Shown one piece after another: positions 10,899 to 22,510 of a stretch of 64,000 nucleotides of DNA (its first letter is position 1; each line of letters begins with the position of its first letter). The DNA lies in NCBI GenBank assembly GCA_015179045.1, contig WHUZ01000018.1, positions 186,001 through 250,000 of the forward strand. The letters run 5' to 3'. Both the position numbers and the translations under genes were made by a program. The notes below the pieces were generated by a model. It made no database searches. It saw only the letters and a list, made by a program, of their open reading frames with translations, and had not been told where the DNA came from. Origin of the DNA: Kalaharituber pfeilii. Taxonomy: Eukaryota; Ascomycota; Pezizomycetes; Pezizales; Pezizaceae.

Positions 10899-11414
10899 CC
10901 GTGGATGCGAAGTGTAGTATTGCAAGTTTGCCGAAAAGATTATCCTACTGTAATAACAGAACAAACATGCTACTTTAATCTACATATTAACAAAGGAAGC
11001 AAAGAAAGTAATAACTCGAATCACAAAGTAAAGAAAGATTCTATGTCACAAGAATTCTAATAAGGAAAGAAGTCCAAATGATCATGAAGCCATAGAAAGA
11101 TCCATCCTTTATGCCAGAGTGACAACCCGGTATCACGAGGCTTGGCCTATTCTGGTGCAATACCAATTCTTTCAGCTTCCCCACAATGAGGGGCGAAGGC
11201 ACAACCACACAGAACAAAGTGATGAAGGCAACCATTGGCACCCCTGATTGAATGCGTACGTACGTTGGCACAAAGATTAGGTTATCGCCGTACCCATCCC
11301 AATTGGCTGACAGCTGCTAAGCACAATAAACACATAGCGGCTTACTAATATGCTGGTCGTGGGCATGCATTCCCTCAAGACAAGGTGATGTGTCACTGCA
11401 GCTATATCCAGCAC

Positions 11415-11471
11415 CTCGTAGCCCGTAAGCGGCACAAGAGTAACATTATAAAAGGCAAAAAAGCAAAAATT
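11415..11471 (+). mobile_element. Diverged type A micro-retroposon
   Basis: CTCGTAGCCCGTAAGCGGCA then CAAGAGTAACATTATAAAA is a diverged LINE A hairpin and tail, flanked by the perfect 10-bp duplication TATCCAGCAC (11405-11414 and 11472-11481). The preserved duplication with a diverged body suggests a distinct subfamily and not simply old age. Confidence 0.78.
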
Positions 11472-11915
11472 TATCCAGCACAAACCACCGAGGAACAAAC
11501 GGTGTCAGCAACCCAAAGGATTGAGCACAGAATCAGATAATCTATCTGTGTCTAAACAAAACGCACTTTCACCTAACATATCTGATCTTCGGAGACACCG
11601 TTTGTTATCCTACCAGTACTTCGGGTTTCTAATGTCCCTTTGCCAATATCACAAACCTGAATGGGGCTACGAGACTAAAGGCGGGCCAGTTTTCATGGGT
11701 TCTAGATAATGACTGGGATCGGATTAACCTTGACGGATCTAGGAACCAGATCCCATAAATAATGCTGGTAGTCAGATTCTGCATAAGAGTCACTCCCGCC
11801 GGCTTACAGGTCCTTACAACACCTCCAGGCCTCCTATAGTATGGGAATTGTCGTGGATGCATTTAGATGTGATAAGGGCTTCAAAGCAATGTCTTCTGTG
11901 ATTGAGAACGTTGAC

Positions 11916-11977
11916 TCCCTGCCATAGGCTCGTAGCCTGTATGCGGGGTTATGTGACACCAAAAAAAAAAAGAAGAA
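11916..11977 (+). mobile_element. Type C micro-retroposon, 62 bp
   Basis: TCCCTGCCATAGGCTCGTAG, CCTGTATGCGGGGTTATGTG and an A-rich tail match the LINE C 3' end, flanked by the duplication AACGTTGAC (11907-11915 and 11978-11986). Confidence 0.8.
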
Positions 11978-11986
11978 AACGTTGAC

Positions 11987-13410
11987 GCAATGGTATCATT
12001 CTGATAAGGGTTGCGTGCTTCAATAGCCAACTGGGATAACTGATGTGCAACATACTGTAACGGGTATCAGATTCTCCTGTTTACCACCTCTGCACTTCGG
12101 ACAATACAATCAAAACAGGATGAGTGGGCGGGTGGGGTTTCAGGTGCACTCTGGCAGATACAGCGATCTGATTATGTGTTCTGATGTAACCGCTTCAGAA
12201 TTCCTGACAAATTGTGGATCCAGGATCTGATACAAGTCATCTGTGTACCACCTATTATGCACTCTAGCAGATCCTCGCACTCACTTGGTAAGTCCTCGCT
12301 GGCACGTCGACTAGTCCCTTAATCAGGTCGTCGGCCAACATGCAGTTGTGTTCCTACAGTACGCTTAAAACCTTTCCCACGTGGCCAACAAGTTTCCCAT
12401 ATTCCCCTTCCCCCGCAATCCCCACTCTGAGGTGCGTCAGAGAATCTGATACCGATTCCCTAGAATACATTGACGCTACGTGCTGTACTGGTACAATCTG
12501 AGCCTGCGCGTGCTAAAGTGCAACAACGAATTACGCTAACAACAGACCTACCGCTTACTTAAGGCATTTTTGTAATTAAATGAATAATGCGTCAAACAAT
12601 TGCTTTCAGATTCAGACCACTTATACTGGTAGCAGTGAGGAGATAATTGAGCTCTCCATACGGTAAGCACGGCAAAATCCAACTGTCCACGCAGCGTATT
12701 GCGATCCAGCCCAACGGTGTGTAGGATCAGATAGTTCCATTAGCATCTGGTGCAGCAGTACTGGCGTTGATAATCAGATTTTGCAGCATACGCAGGATCT
12801 CCTGGACCGGATTGTAATTGCAATTCGGACGTGGACAGCAGGCAGATAGGTCATATCAGGATGTGGTACGTCACAACCGTGATTCTTCTACAACGGTCTG
12901 TAGTCTGAGTACCCTCTTGTGAAAAACGGATTTTTTTGTCAATTTGGAAACCGGTTTTGGGTCCAAAAATCCACCAGAATTTATGCATGCCAGGTCCTGA
13001 ATACTGCATCAAGGCCCGCAAGATGCATCATATATATGCAGTTGTCGCAAAAATCCTACTGGATTTATTTCGTGAAAAAACACGAAATTGACTGGTTTGA
13101 CTGGTTTATAACATGAAAAAACCAGATAAATTTTTGCATGGAGATGACCGAATTTTCCGGACTTGATAAATTCTGAAATCTGCAAAATCCGGCCAGATTT
13201 TTCTAATCTGAATACCACTAATGCTCCGTACTTTCACTTATTGGATGAAAGGAATTAACCAAAAACCTGTAGTGCACGTACGTGTGATTACAGTATGTCT
13301 AGCCGTTCTGGTCTACCCGTCAAGTACATTTTTTCCCGTAGGGCGGGACGCGATTAATGATATAAAAAAAATAAATAAAAAAATTCATTTTTGGTGTAAT
13401 AGGCCGGCCT
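11987..13410. other. Gene-poor stretch
   Basis: No gene is seen. Near its right end (about 13338-13390) CCCGTAGGGCGGGACGCGAT plus TAATGATAT and an A-rich tail is a partial type A micro-retroposon; possible flanks are TACATTTTTT and TTCATTTTTG. Confidence 0.4.
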
Positions 13411-13509
13411 TTTTTTTTTTTTTTTTTTTGATATCACATAACCCCGCTTGCAGCTGTTCGCCATGGTAGGCCCCCTGGGCCAAAGCCCGCAATGCTCGGA
13501 GGCAAGCAT
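13411..13509 (-). mobile_element. Type B retroposon, 99 bp
   Basis: Poly-T, GATATCACATAACCCCGCTT, GCAGCTGTTCGCCATGG, then about 45 bp further into the LINE B 3' UTR (GGGCCAAAGCCCGCAATGC). It is flanked by the 13-bp duplication AATAGGCCGGCCT (13398-13410 and 13510-13522). Confidence 0.85.
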
Positions 13510-13935
13510 AATAGGCCGGCCTGGTTGGGATATTTGTAGGCCATTCAAGAACACTTTACTCACTTTCGTGCGTAATCATTGCTATTGTCTCGGTATGCAT
13601 GGCCTTGCTATATCAGTACACTATGTTGTTCTAAATACGCGCATCTTTAGCTATCCACGGCAACTGGTAAGCCACAGGGCCACGCCAGTGGCGCCTGTCC
13701 GGAGGTGTTCTCAATGGCCCGTTACACAATTGAAGAGGCCGAAGATAACTCGATTTTATTGCGTCCCCTCTCTAGCACGTTACTAACTACTGATGAAAGT
13801 GTTCCGTTCAAAAATCAATTAAACCATAACCGTCCAAAATGTAAAATTCCTTGCACAGCCACCATAGTGTAACGAACATAATCCAGTGCATCCCTCTCAA
13901 CTAAGGTTGCCACTTCATGATTCTGCCTTGCATAA

Positions 13936-15999
13936 TCAAGCATCATGATCGGGCAGCCCTAATTCATCCCACCGCATTCCTTCCCTCGATTTGATATGCA
14001 CCTTCAAGTCCGGCTTCGTCCATAGTACCCAAGTCCTTGATTTCTCCTCCCAGTCGAGATCTGTGTTCACCCACTCGAGGTCGTAGCAGTAGAGCATCTT
14101 TGCAAGGATCAGCCGAAGCTCCATGTATGCCAAACTATGATTCCATTAGCAACATAACACCGATAAACACAACAATGCTCGGTCACTCACTTTCTCCCAA
14201 GGCATCCTCTCGTGCCAAGCAAAAAGGGCTGACTAGCCTCTTTTCGATCATTGAACTTCCCTTCCTGCAGCCATCTCTCGGGCAAAAACCTGTCCGGCTC
14301 GGCGAAATTGTCAGGATTATGTGAGGCCGAATAAGCGTGAACGGAAACTTCGGTGCCTGGAGGAATGAAGTGTCCCGCCACCATTGCGCCCGGGGAAATT
14401 CGTGGCAAACCGACTGGAACAGGTGGGTAGATTCGCAGTCCCTCTTCGATTACAGCATTGAGATACGGGAGATGTTGGGTGGAAATGGAGTCAATGTCAG
14501 AGTAATTTTGAAAAGAAGTGCGGATTTCTTCCGTGAGCCGTTGGTAGGCCTCTGGCGTTTTGAACAGATAGTATGTCAATCCAGAGAGGAGGGTAGCGGT
14601 CGTTTCGGAACCAGCAATGCTTATTATTCGTGAATATCACTGTCTTGATTCATGCATTATTAGGTAGCCAGATTACTTACACCAAGACCTCTGCATTTGA
14701 TGGGATATCGATATGAGGAAAGGAGTCCTTCTTGTCCAAAATATATGCCATGAAATCCTTTCTATCAGTATCCATGTTCATCCGTCTGCCGCAAGGTTAG
14801 CATCATAGTTAAATTCTGAGACCGTGTCAGATATAAGGATTAATAGAACATACCCTTTGACGAGTGCTTCACTATACTGCATATTTTGAATCCGACCATC
14901 GAGAAGTTTCTTCGGGGTGAAAAAGTAGCCTAATTTAAGCATGAACGGATATCGGCGGAATATATTTGCAAGACTGACGACATAGATCGAGTTCAAAATC
15001 ATGGTGACAAAAGGATGCGGTTTCGCTGTAAATACAAATTTAGCTTGACACCCCAACCTCAAAATCGCGGCAAGATGGGCCGCAAATACCATTCTCTAAA
15101 CACCCAAACGCGGCTGCATCCCCGAACGCCAAGTCGCCAATGACATCAAATGTCGTGAAATTATACCAGTGGACCAAGTTACAATGCTCTCCATCCGGCC
15201 CCTTTTCTTTATCTGCATACCGCTTTCCGAGCCTCTGAACAAACAAGTCGATGTGCTTATGAATAAGCTCTTCTTGTTCTTGAAGTGCCTTCGCCGAGAA
15301 TGCATGCGCCAGCAGTCGCCGGACTTCAGCGTGCCTCACGATGTCTTTTTCACTGATTATATTTACTCGGTTGTAAGTGTTATCACGGGTAAAATAAAAG
15401 TCCGATTTAACGAAGGCGGACCGCGAGGCCGGTGGCCGTGGATGTCTTTCCATGCGGCAGCTGACGAGAACGAGAGCTCATTAGGTGCGACCCGAATTAT
15501 GGGGCCTGTAGATGTAGCAAAGTGTAGTGTAAGAAGTAATTCTAGATCGGACTGTCGTATGATGCCCGGATGAGGGCGTACTAACCATATGTCTTGTGCG
15601 CCTCCTGGTAATACCAAATCGATCTTCCACTGAGGCTAACCCAGGAATGCCAAAGCTATGATGATGGCGGATTAGCATATGAACGTACGCATCAAGTTGG
15701 TATAACGTGGTCGACAATCATCAAAAGAAAAACGCAAGACTTGCCGGCGAGATAGCAGCCAACTTGGGACCCGGGAACTTCGCTAATGGATGCAAATAGA
15801 GGTTATAATAACATTTCCATATGATGGATCCGACGATAAGCTGCGTAAAATGCGGCGCATGAGTATTGTTTAAATGGCAAGGAAGTCAATGCTAACATAC
15901 GGAGATAATTCCAAATAACAACGTAAAAACCAGATCCTCCCTCGTCTCGATTCTGCCATACCTGTTGAACCAAACCAAAGAGTCTAACTGTGTAAGCAT
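13936..15999 (-). CDS. Cytochrome P450 monooxygenase
   Basis: Heme-thiolate monooxygenase, expected in the ER membrane. Exons I can place: 15999-15901 (ATG start, N-terminal anchor FTLLFGIIS running into [20 protein letters not shown]), 15840-15745 ([11 protein letters not shown]), 15629-15586 ([11 protein letters not shown]), from 15505 ([13 protein letters not shown]), then to 15090, 15025-14854, 14785-14681, 14619-14191 and 14134-13936. The last five junctions are GT-AG and keep frame exactly. Motifs: AGSETT in the I-helix, the ExxR motif in [17 protein letters not shown], and the heme-binding FxxGxRxCxG as [10 protein letters not shown]. Two places do not resolve: the join between [11 protein letters not shown] and GPIIRV (the proton-rich K/Y loop before GPI is missing, and the obvious splice is out of frame), and a frame change near 15440, between GHRP and FVKSDFYF. 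The 15744-15630 intron uses GC-AG. It is either a functional gene with an unplaced small exon or a recent pseudogene. No neighbouring biosynthetic genes are visible. Confidence 0.8.
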
Positions 16000-16330
16000 T
16001 GTATCGTCTATTGACTACGTCTCAAACCAAGCAGTGTGAAGAACAGGTGCTTCCTCAGGAATTCCGTGCTCCTTATATACAAGTGGCAGTAGCCATTTCC
16101 GTGTAATCAGCCCGGTGTCCCACTAGAGTGCATGACAGATTTCCTATCATGCGTCTACTCCTCTCGACTCCAACTTGGTTTGCAGGACTGTATGCATGGG
16201 AGGCATCCCATTTGGTCCATGGAGTCTACGGTCTGTGCAAGAGAGATTCGGGGAAGGGTGGGTCATAATTGGCGGTATTGACACATAGTGAGTCGAGATG
16301 TGACAAGGTGAAGTTTCCAAGTTGCATGGA

Positions 16331-16389
16331 TTTTTTTTTTTTTGACTTTTTTCACGTGACCCCGCGTGCAGCTGTTCGCCATGGCAGGG
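16331..16389 (-). mobile_element. Type B micro-retroposon, 59 bp
   Basis: Poly-T, TTCACGTGACCCCGCGTGCA, GCTGTTCGCCATGGCAGGG, flanked by the 13-bp duplication CAAGTTGCATGGA / CAAGTCGCATGGA (16318-16330 and 16390-16402, one mismatch). Confidence 0.87.
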
Positions 16390-16829
16390 CAAGTCGCATG
16401 GATGACTGCGGAGGCTGAAGCTTGCAAACAACTGCAGGTCAGCAAGATAGAAGTAGCCAGAGTTTGATATGACGTATGTACTGCCAGAGTATCACAGGAT
16501 AGCCTAGATCGAAAATCTCCAGCGATGGCAAGGCTCTTTTCGCTGCAATTGTAACACAGAGTTGTACTAGTGGCTTGAAGGAGAACGACCTCCGAGGCAA
16601 GGGAGCACTAAGAAAAAAGGCGCGCCCATATTACATTACCAAAAGTAGTAATCCGGAGTAACATCGGGTTGCACATTGTATTGAAAAAACTAGCATACAC
16701 AAAGTTCACATGAGTATCAACTTTACTTTCAGCCTCATTGCATGTCCCATTTAGGTACATTCATTCAGGTCACATTCACGTCAATTCAGTCCTATTGCAG
16801 GTCAGGAACCTCTCGTGGTCACCCGATAA

Positions 16830-17290
16830 ATTAAAACTGGTCAGGTACCCCCGGCTTCCCGCATGCACAACACGCAATCCCTAATTTCCATACAGTTCTC
16901 CCTTACAATACCAGATGCTCTCAGATTGCTACAGCCCATTCCCATACAAAGCCCTTTTGCTATACCTGATACATTTATAAGAATACAGGACCGGACAGGC
17001 ATTTACCCCCTGTCTCCATACAAATAATACTTGCGATACCGGATACACTACTGCTCATACGTCCAATCTTGGGTACCTCACCTTTGCATTCATCTTAAAC
17101 ATGCTTACTAAACTTAACATAATAGTTATTAGGCTGCCATCATTGATCTACCTCCGAATTAGGCAATTCTTATTAGTTTTGCTGGCCAACCCTATTCTAT
17201 TTCTGCTAAGCATTTTATTCTATACCGGAACCTTGCTATACTGGACGAAAAAGGCCGAATATTACAGATCCAGTATAGCAAGGGAAAATT
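16830..17290. repeat. Repeat rich in CTATACCGGA motifs, copy 1
   Basis: The segment shares order and wording with 18730-19533: CCATACAAA, GCCCTTTTGCTATACC, CTGTCTCCATACAA and, at 17205-17240, AAGCATTTTATTCTATACCG plus GAACCTTGCTATAC. Near 17230-17283 an inverted repeat of TTGCTATACTGGA forms a hairpin. The motif resembles the ends of pogo/Fot1-type DNA transposons, so it may be a degenerate MITE. No transposase coding is visible. Confidence 0.55.
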
Positions 17291-17598
17291 GTAGTCAAAA
17301 TTGTCGTTATCGATACGCGGAGAGATGGAAGTGCCTGAAGTTCACCGATGGGGCTACTTTAATTGCACTACGCACATATGCCAGCAATTTAATATGTATG
17401 CATTTTTGAATGCATGTATAAGGTATGATGCCTCCATGAGCCATCCATAAACAATCGAGCTATCAAGCCATTAATTCCTGTTGCTGCGGCCAGCGGCCTC
17501 CGAAAGTGCGAGTCATGGTTTGTATTCAGACTACTCATGCAGTAGTGGCGATCATTATCTCCCGGATCCAGACTCTACCGAGCCGACCGGCTACAGTG

Positions 17599-18026
17599 TT
17601 TTTTTTTTTTTTTTTTTCCTTAATATCAGTAATCGTGTGCCGCAGCTTGGGCTATGGCAATTTAGTTACATAGGAGAAAAGTGTGGAAATTACGAGTACA
17701 TATGGAAGCAGGAAGGAACGCATTCCGTTGCAGATAGACCATTCCGTCTCCATGCCATCAGGCCCGATTTATTCACCGTTCTATCCAGTCCAACAGGGCC
17801 CCGAGTGGGTCCGCGTTCCCTTCGTCCCCTTTCGGTGGTCTGAGCAGCGCGTCCCTGCCTCCGGGCCATTTCGTCTTCCATACCCTGCATCTGTCTAGCA
17901 CGTGGGCTGTGGTCTCCTACTCTTCCCCGCACCACCTGCACTGCGGACCGTCTGTCTTCCGCAGCCGGTATCTCCAGTGCCGGAGACCCTTGGCCCCTAG
18001 AAGGCCTGCTAGGGTCGTTAATCTGT
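17599..18026 (-). mobile_element. LINE A 3' fragment
   Basis: Poly-T, TAATATCAGTAATCGTGTGC, GGGCTATGGCAATTTAGTTA, then the reverse strand of the C-terminal ORF2 region including the ETTAH...C knuckle remnant (GTGGTCTCCTACTCTTCCCC). It is flanked by the duplication GGCTACAGTG (17589-17598 and 18027-18036). Confidence 0.85.
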
Positions 18027-18039
18027 GGCTACAGTGTAC

Positions 18040-18729
18040 AGGAACAAACCTCTACCTAAGGTGAACGAAAGAAGGAAAAGCTTACTGGGTTTTACTATAT
18101 CTCAACAATTCGACGCACCTTCACCAAATCTAGTCGTGCAGAAGAGCCTGTACCTGAACCACTAGAGCAGAAATTTGTTAGTGCTATTAGCGAACATAAA
18201 TCAATGCTTCTTCTTCATGTTCACCACCTCTGCTTGCTCACGGAACTCACTCTCAAGGAATCATGGCACTGTGAAACTTTGTAACATGTCTTGACATCTA
18301 TTTGTATGGGATTCTCATACACTACTTCAACAGACTGAACATACTACTCTTCGTCAGCATTATCACACCACTGGCCATAGCCGTGATTAAAACGCCTTCC
18401 CTAGCTGCATATTTGATTTAATTGCTTTTAGTCATTTAATTTTGATATATTGCAAAGTTGGCATGCCGACAAAGTAGGTTCTGTGGGTGGGGATATACAG
18501 GCTCTCGTTCGTTCAGTTTTTGTGGGAGAATTGCGTCGAATTTTGGTGTGCGACGAGATGTGGTGAAAACGCAGAATGTAACCGACGTAATAGTTAATGA
18601 CGGAATCGAAGTCCAAACTAACAAACCCTTCAATTTCGATCCTACTTGGCATACAGCACAATGCCATGACTGCGCTATTTAAAGCTGCTATGTTAGTTTA
18701 ACGCTGTCCGCTGGTGTACATACCTCACC
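18040..18729. other. No gene recognised
   Basis: Nothing supportable is seen. Opposite-strand open frames at 18428-18682 overlap each other and lack motifs. Confidence 0.35.
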
Positions 18730-19533
18730 CTTTGAGTAGATACATTACTACCAGACCTCTGGTTACGAGACTAATTTACCGGACCTCGCTATACCGGAAA
18801 CCTTGCTATACCGGATGGCCTGTTTCGGATAACCGTTGCCCATACAAATTGCCCTTGCTATACCAGAAGCCCTAACAATACCGAACCGGACAGATGCCTC
18901 CATACAAGTACCCCTGTCTCCATACAATGAATATTTGCTATACCGGACACGCTAATACTAATACATCTTAGAACACCTCACTTTACCACCGAGTCTGATT
19001 GTTTACTACTCTGCTGCCGTCACTGCTACCACTACTGCTGCCATTACTACTGCCAGCACTGCTGTCACCGCTGCAGCTATCGCTTGCTTCCGCTGGTGCC
19101 ACCACTGCTGCCACTGCTGCTGCTGCTCCGCTGTCGCCATTGCTGCTACCGCTGCTGTCGTTGCTACTGCTAGGAAGCTAGAAGCATGCTTATAGAGTTT
19201 GCTGCTTCTGTGGTGTGAATTGATTGGCTTTTAGGGAAACAGTCGGAATTGCATGTTTTGGCTCTAGTCGATGCTGGCATATTTGATGCTCCCCAAGAGT
19301 TTTTAATCTCGATGCTTTTCTTGATGGTGAGAGCAATGCATATTGAATAGACTTGGAGTGAGTTAATGTTTGCTACACTTGTTTATTTCCTGCTCTAGTA
19401 ATTTCTATACAAATTTTGCCATCCCCCTTCTACAGCTGTCAAGCATTTTATTCTATACCGGAACCTTGCTATACCGGATGAAAAGTGCCGGATTTTTACT
19501 CGTCCGGTATAGCAAGGTCAGACTGTAGTATCA
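18730..19533. repeat. Repeat rich in CTATACCGGA motifs, copy 2
   Basis: It holds at least six variants of CTATACCGGA. At the right end CCTTGCTATACCGGA (19466-19480) pairs with TCCGGTATAGCAAGG (19499-19513), a 15-bp perfect stem, followed by TCAGACTGTA. That end resembles a pogo/Fot1-like terminus (TACAGTCTGACC on the minus strand). Copy 1 is at 16830-17290. Confidence 0.55.
19005..19175 (+). repeat. Degenerate CTG/GCC trinucleotide tract
   Basis: A run of about 170 bp is built from CTG, CTA, CCA and GCC triplets (for example CACTGCTACCACTACTGCTG). It lies inside the CTATACCGGA repeat region. The leucine-rich translation is a by-product of the tract. Confidence 0.7.
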
Positions 19534-20982
19534 AACTTCTGAATCACAGCACCAGCGGCGACGATCAGTGACCCAAGTAATCAAGCTTTGCAAAAAAGGT
19601 AATCAAGTCTTACCCAAAGAGATGACCTACCGGAGTTCACTTTTTGCTTTATCTCATTAGAGGCCCTTAGGCAAGTAAAAGGGATTGCAGTTTTTGGTTA
19701 ACCAACTGACATCGAATGTGGAGATCTTTCATCGGATATTATTACTTGTTTGGCACACATAGGCGTTGGGAAGAGATGCTGCATTTACGTAGCACAGAAT
19801 AGTAGTCATAGTAGTACTACCCCCTGCATTCGGAAACCAGTTTTCCGCTACATCCGCGTCCAGTTCAGGAACTCTATTGCACGTACTTCTCACTCCGGAA
19901 GCCCAGTCCTCCGCCTCCCGTTGTGATGACGGCTCAACAGCATCCACTGTTTCGCACAGGTACCGGTATCTCGAGCTGCCGGAACGAAGCCTCAAGGGCG
20001 GCCTCAATGATCAAATGTCAAGGAAAGGGTCTTCAATTGTCTTGTCTGTGCGTGTCCATGTCTTCTCTGCTTGCTTGCTTGCTTCCACAGTCCTATCTAC
20101 ATACAATTTATAGACCACCTTCACCTTCCAACTGAGCCTATACATCCACATCTCGCTTCTTAAATGTAGCTTTCTTCCTCATCCTACGCATGTGGCCCTA
20201 CTGATCAGTACCGCTCCGGGCCGCGTTTGGCCTTATTCTTTCCATCGGTACCGTTGTTACCACCACACTGTCAAGATCAGGAAGTTCCTCTGGCTCTACT
20301 CTTCTTTTTCTGTCTCCAGTATTTTCGGCAACCCTTTCCTTCAGCACGGAACAGTCCCATAATAGATGTCTAGAGGTCTAGATCTCTCCCCTCCGATATA
20401 CAGTAGAGTGCATCACTTAAAAACCGATGATCACTGCGAAACCGATCAAATCCATTAACCTACGTACAGAGCTACTGTGAATGCAAATGACCCTCAAGTG
20501 GGCTCAAATCAAAGGCAGAGCGTGAGAGAACAAAGTAAATTATTTTCCACACTTTCTTTCCCAAGTTTGTAGCACATAGGGGGTGACACATTCTGGCATA
20601 TATCCAATCATATACTGGATATACATTTGAGTCACCATATGTGAATTAGATTACCTGAAGCGGTTGCAACTCAATATATCATTTATTGCTTATGCTAAAT
20701 AAGTATACCAAGTTTTGTGACTATTGGACTAATTTGTACAGAGTTACTGTCATATCAAAAAATACATCTTCGCTTACTCAGATTGATGGCAGTATTGAGC
20801 TATTATTTGATGAGAAAGATGCACACAGGCTCTGTAAAGCTATATAATAGAAATACCTGCATATGGAAATGATTTCTGAATGGATTGTAGCACTGACAAA
20901 TGGTTGAGGCAGTTGAGCACCGCGGGATATACATATGTGTAATAGCCAACTTCCTCAGTAGCACATAAAAGTATATGGCAAT
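19534..20982. other. No gene recognised
   Basis: No supported gene. Overlapping open frames at 19729-20135 on both strands share no recognisable motif. Confidence 0.35.
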
Positions 20983-22499
20983 TGTCTTTTTTTCTTTGTA
21001 TCAGTGATCGCGTGCGGCCCTGGGGGCTATGGCGATTCAGGTACATAGGAGATAAAATATGAAAAGGAGAAAAGGGAGAATGTGAAGAGTGAAGGAAATA
21101 AAAGGAAAAATTGATAGTAAAAGTCATGACCATGCACCAAGTCCGTCGCGTCTACCATTCCATCCAGTCCATCAATGCTACAAGTGGATCCGCGTCCCCT
21201 TCGCCCCCTTCTGGTGGCCTGAGCAGTACGTCCCTCCCCCCGAACGACTTTGTCTTCCATACCCTGCATCTGTCTAGTACGTGGGTTGTGGTTTCCTCCT
21301 CTTCTCCGCACCATCTGCATTCCGGTCCGTCGGTCTTCCCTAACCGGTATCGCCAGTGCCGAAGGCTCTTTCCTCCCAGTAGGCCCGCTAGTGTCGCCAT
21401 CCCGTGCCCCAGTCTCCGGAGCGGTCTGTAGTTCATGCCTAGCCTGTTCCTCTCCTCCACTCTCCAGGATTTGGCTTGTTGTCGCATGCCCACCTCTGTG
21501 ACCCCCTCGTCTTGATACTGCAAGAAGGCGCCTGATTTTGCCGCCTTGTCGGCTTCTGTGTTGCCCCTGACACCCCTGTGGCCTTTTACCCACATCACTG
21601 CCACGTCTAGGTCTCCTCTTGTGGCTCGAGCTTCCCAGGATTTCCTGACCAGCTGGGCTGCCCCTTCGTGGATAGGCCTGCCTTCTGCTATCCTTCGGAG
21701 TTTGTTGATCGCTGTTTCGGAGTCTGAGATTATGAGGATCTCCCCCGCCCGGGATTCCAGAACCTGACCCATGGCTATCAGTTCTGGGTCGTTGACAGCC
21801 GCCTTGGTGCCCATGTATATGGCGATCCTGGCTCCCTGGCTATAGGTCCCAGCCCCGTTTTCCCTTCGATTTGGCTGCCGTCAGTGTACACACAACCCCA
21901 CCCCTCGTCTTCCGCGTCGGCGATGGCTCTGTCCCATTCCTCCTTTTCGGCATTTGCTGGGAGGGATGGTAGCACGGCTAGGGGGAGGTGATCTCGGTTG
22001 TCTAGGCTGCCCCTTAGGTATCTGTGGCCTGTCTCTTCGTCTTTTACCTTCTCCTGTCTGAACCTCAGGGTTCTGGCTTCGACCCTCGCGCGTTGGGCCT
22101 CTATGAAAGTTTGGCTTGACTCTAGGTTGGCCAGACCCTCGACCACGTCCCGTCGTGTGCCCCAGGGCCCACTAGTAATTTCCCGTGCCACTGTGTACTG
22201 CCATTTTTCTAGGTCCCTGAGTTTTGAGCTCCTCGGGGGCGCCCCGTGCATAGTCTTTCGATGCCCAGCAGCCTCAGGTAGCTGTATTTCGGGCGATGCT
22301 GGTATATTGCTGTCGTCTTTTGATGGGTGCCAGTTGTGATAACTTTGAGGCTACCCTCCACGCTGCTTTCCCCAGGTGGGTCCTTTTCCTGTGGTGCTCG
22401 TTGAATTTCAATTCCCAATCTACGTGCAATCCTGCGAGTCGGTACGCTGGACCTTTGAACCCTATGATGAGAGTCTCTGATTTGTTCTGGTCTAATTCG
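20983..22499 (-). mobile_element. LINE A, 5'-truncated, with broken ORF2
   Basis: Tad-like non-LTR retrotransposon. On the minus strand, the RT thumb (KSETLIIGFKGPAYRLAG, then LHAAFPRW-equivalent and REITSGPWGTRRDVVEGLAN), RNase H (YTDGSQ, PELIAMGQVL, IISDSETAI, WVKGHRGVRGNTEADKAAK) and a terminal CRWCGEEEETTTHVLDRC knuckle are all seen, but spread over three frames (22274-22684, 21778-22251, 21152-21814), so it is inactive. The 3' UTR ends with the type A hairpin (ATCGC...GCGTG version) and a short A-rich tail at 20983-21010. The flanks ATATGGCAAT (20973-20982) and ATCTGGCAAT (22501-22510) look like a target-site duplication with one mismatch. Confidence 0.85.
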
Positions 22500-22510
22500 T
22501 ATCTGGCAAT

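Noticed and set aside
17101..17409. Hydrophobic 102-codon ORF as a membrane protein
   Set aside because: It runs through the CTATACCGGA repeat, including its hairpin, and the diverged copy at 18730-19533 does not preserve the frame.
18999..19181. Leu/Pro-rich ORF at 18999-19181
   Set aside because: It is a by-product of the CTG/GCC trinucleotide tract; other frames give Ala- or Cys-rich chains.
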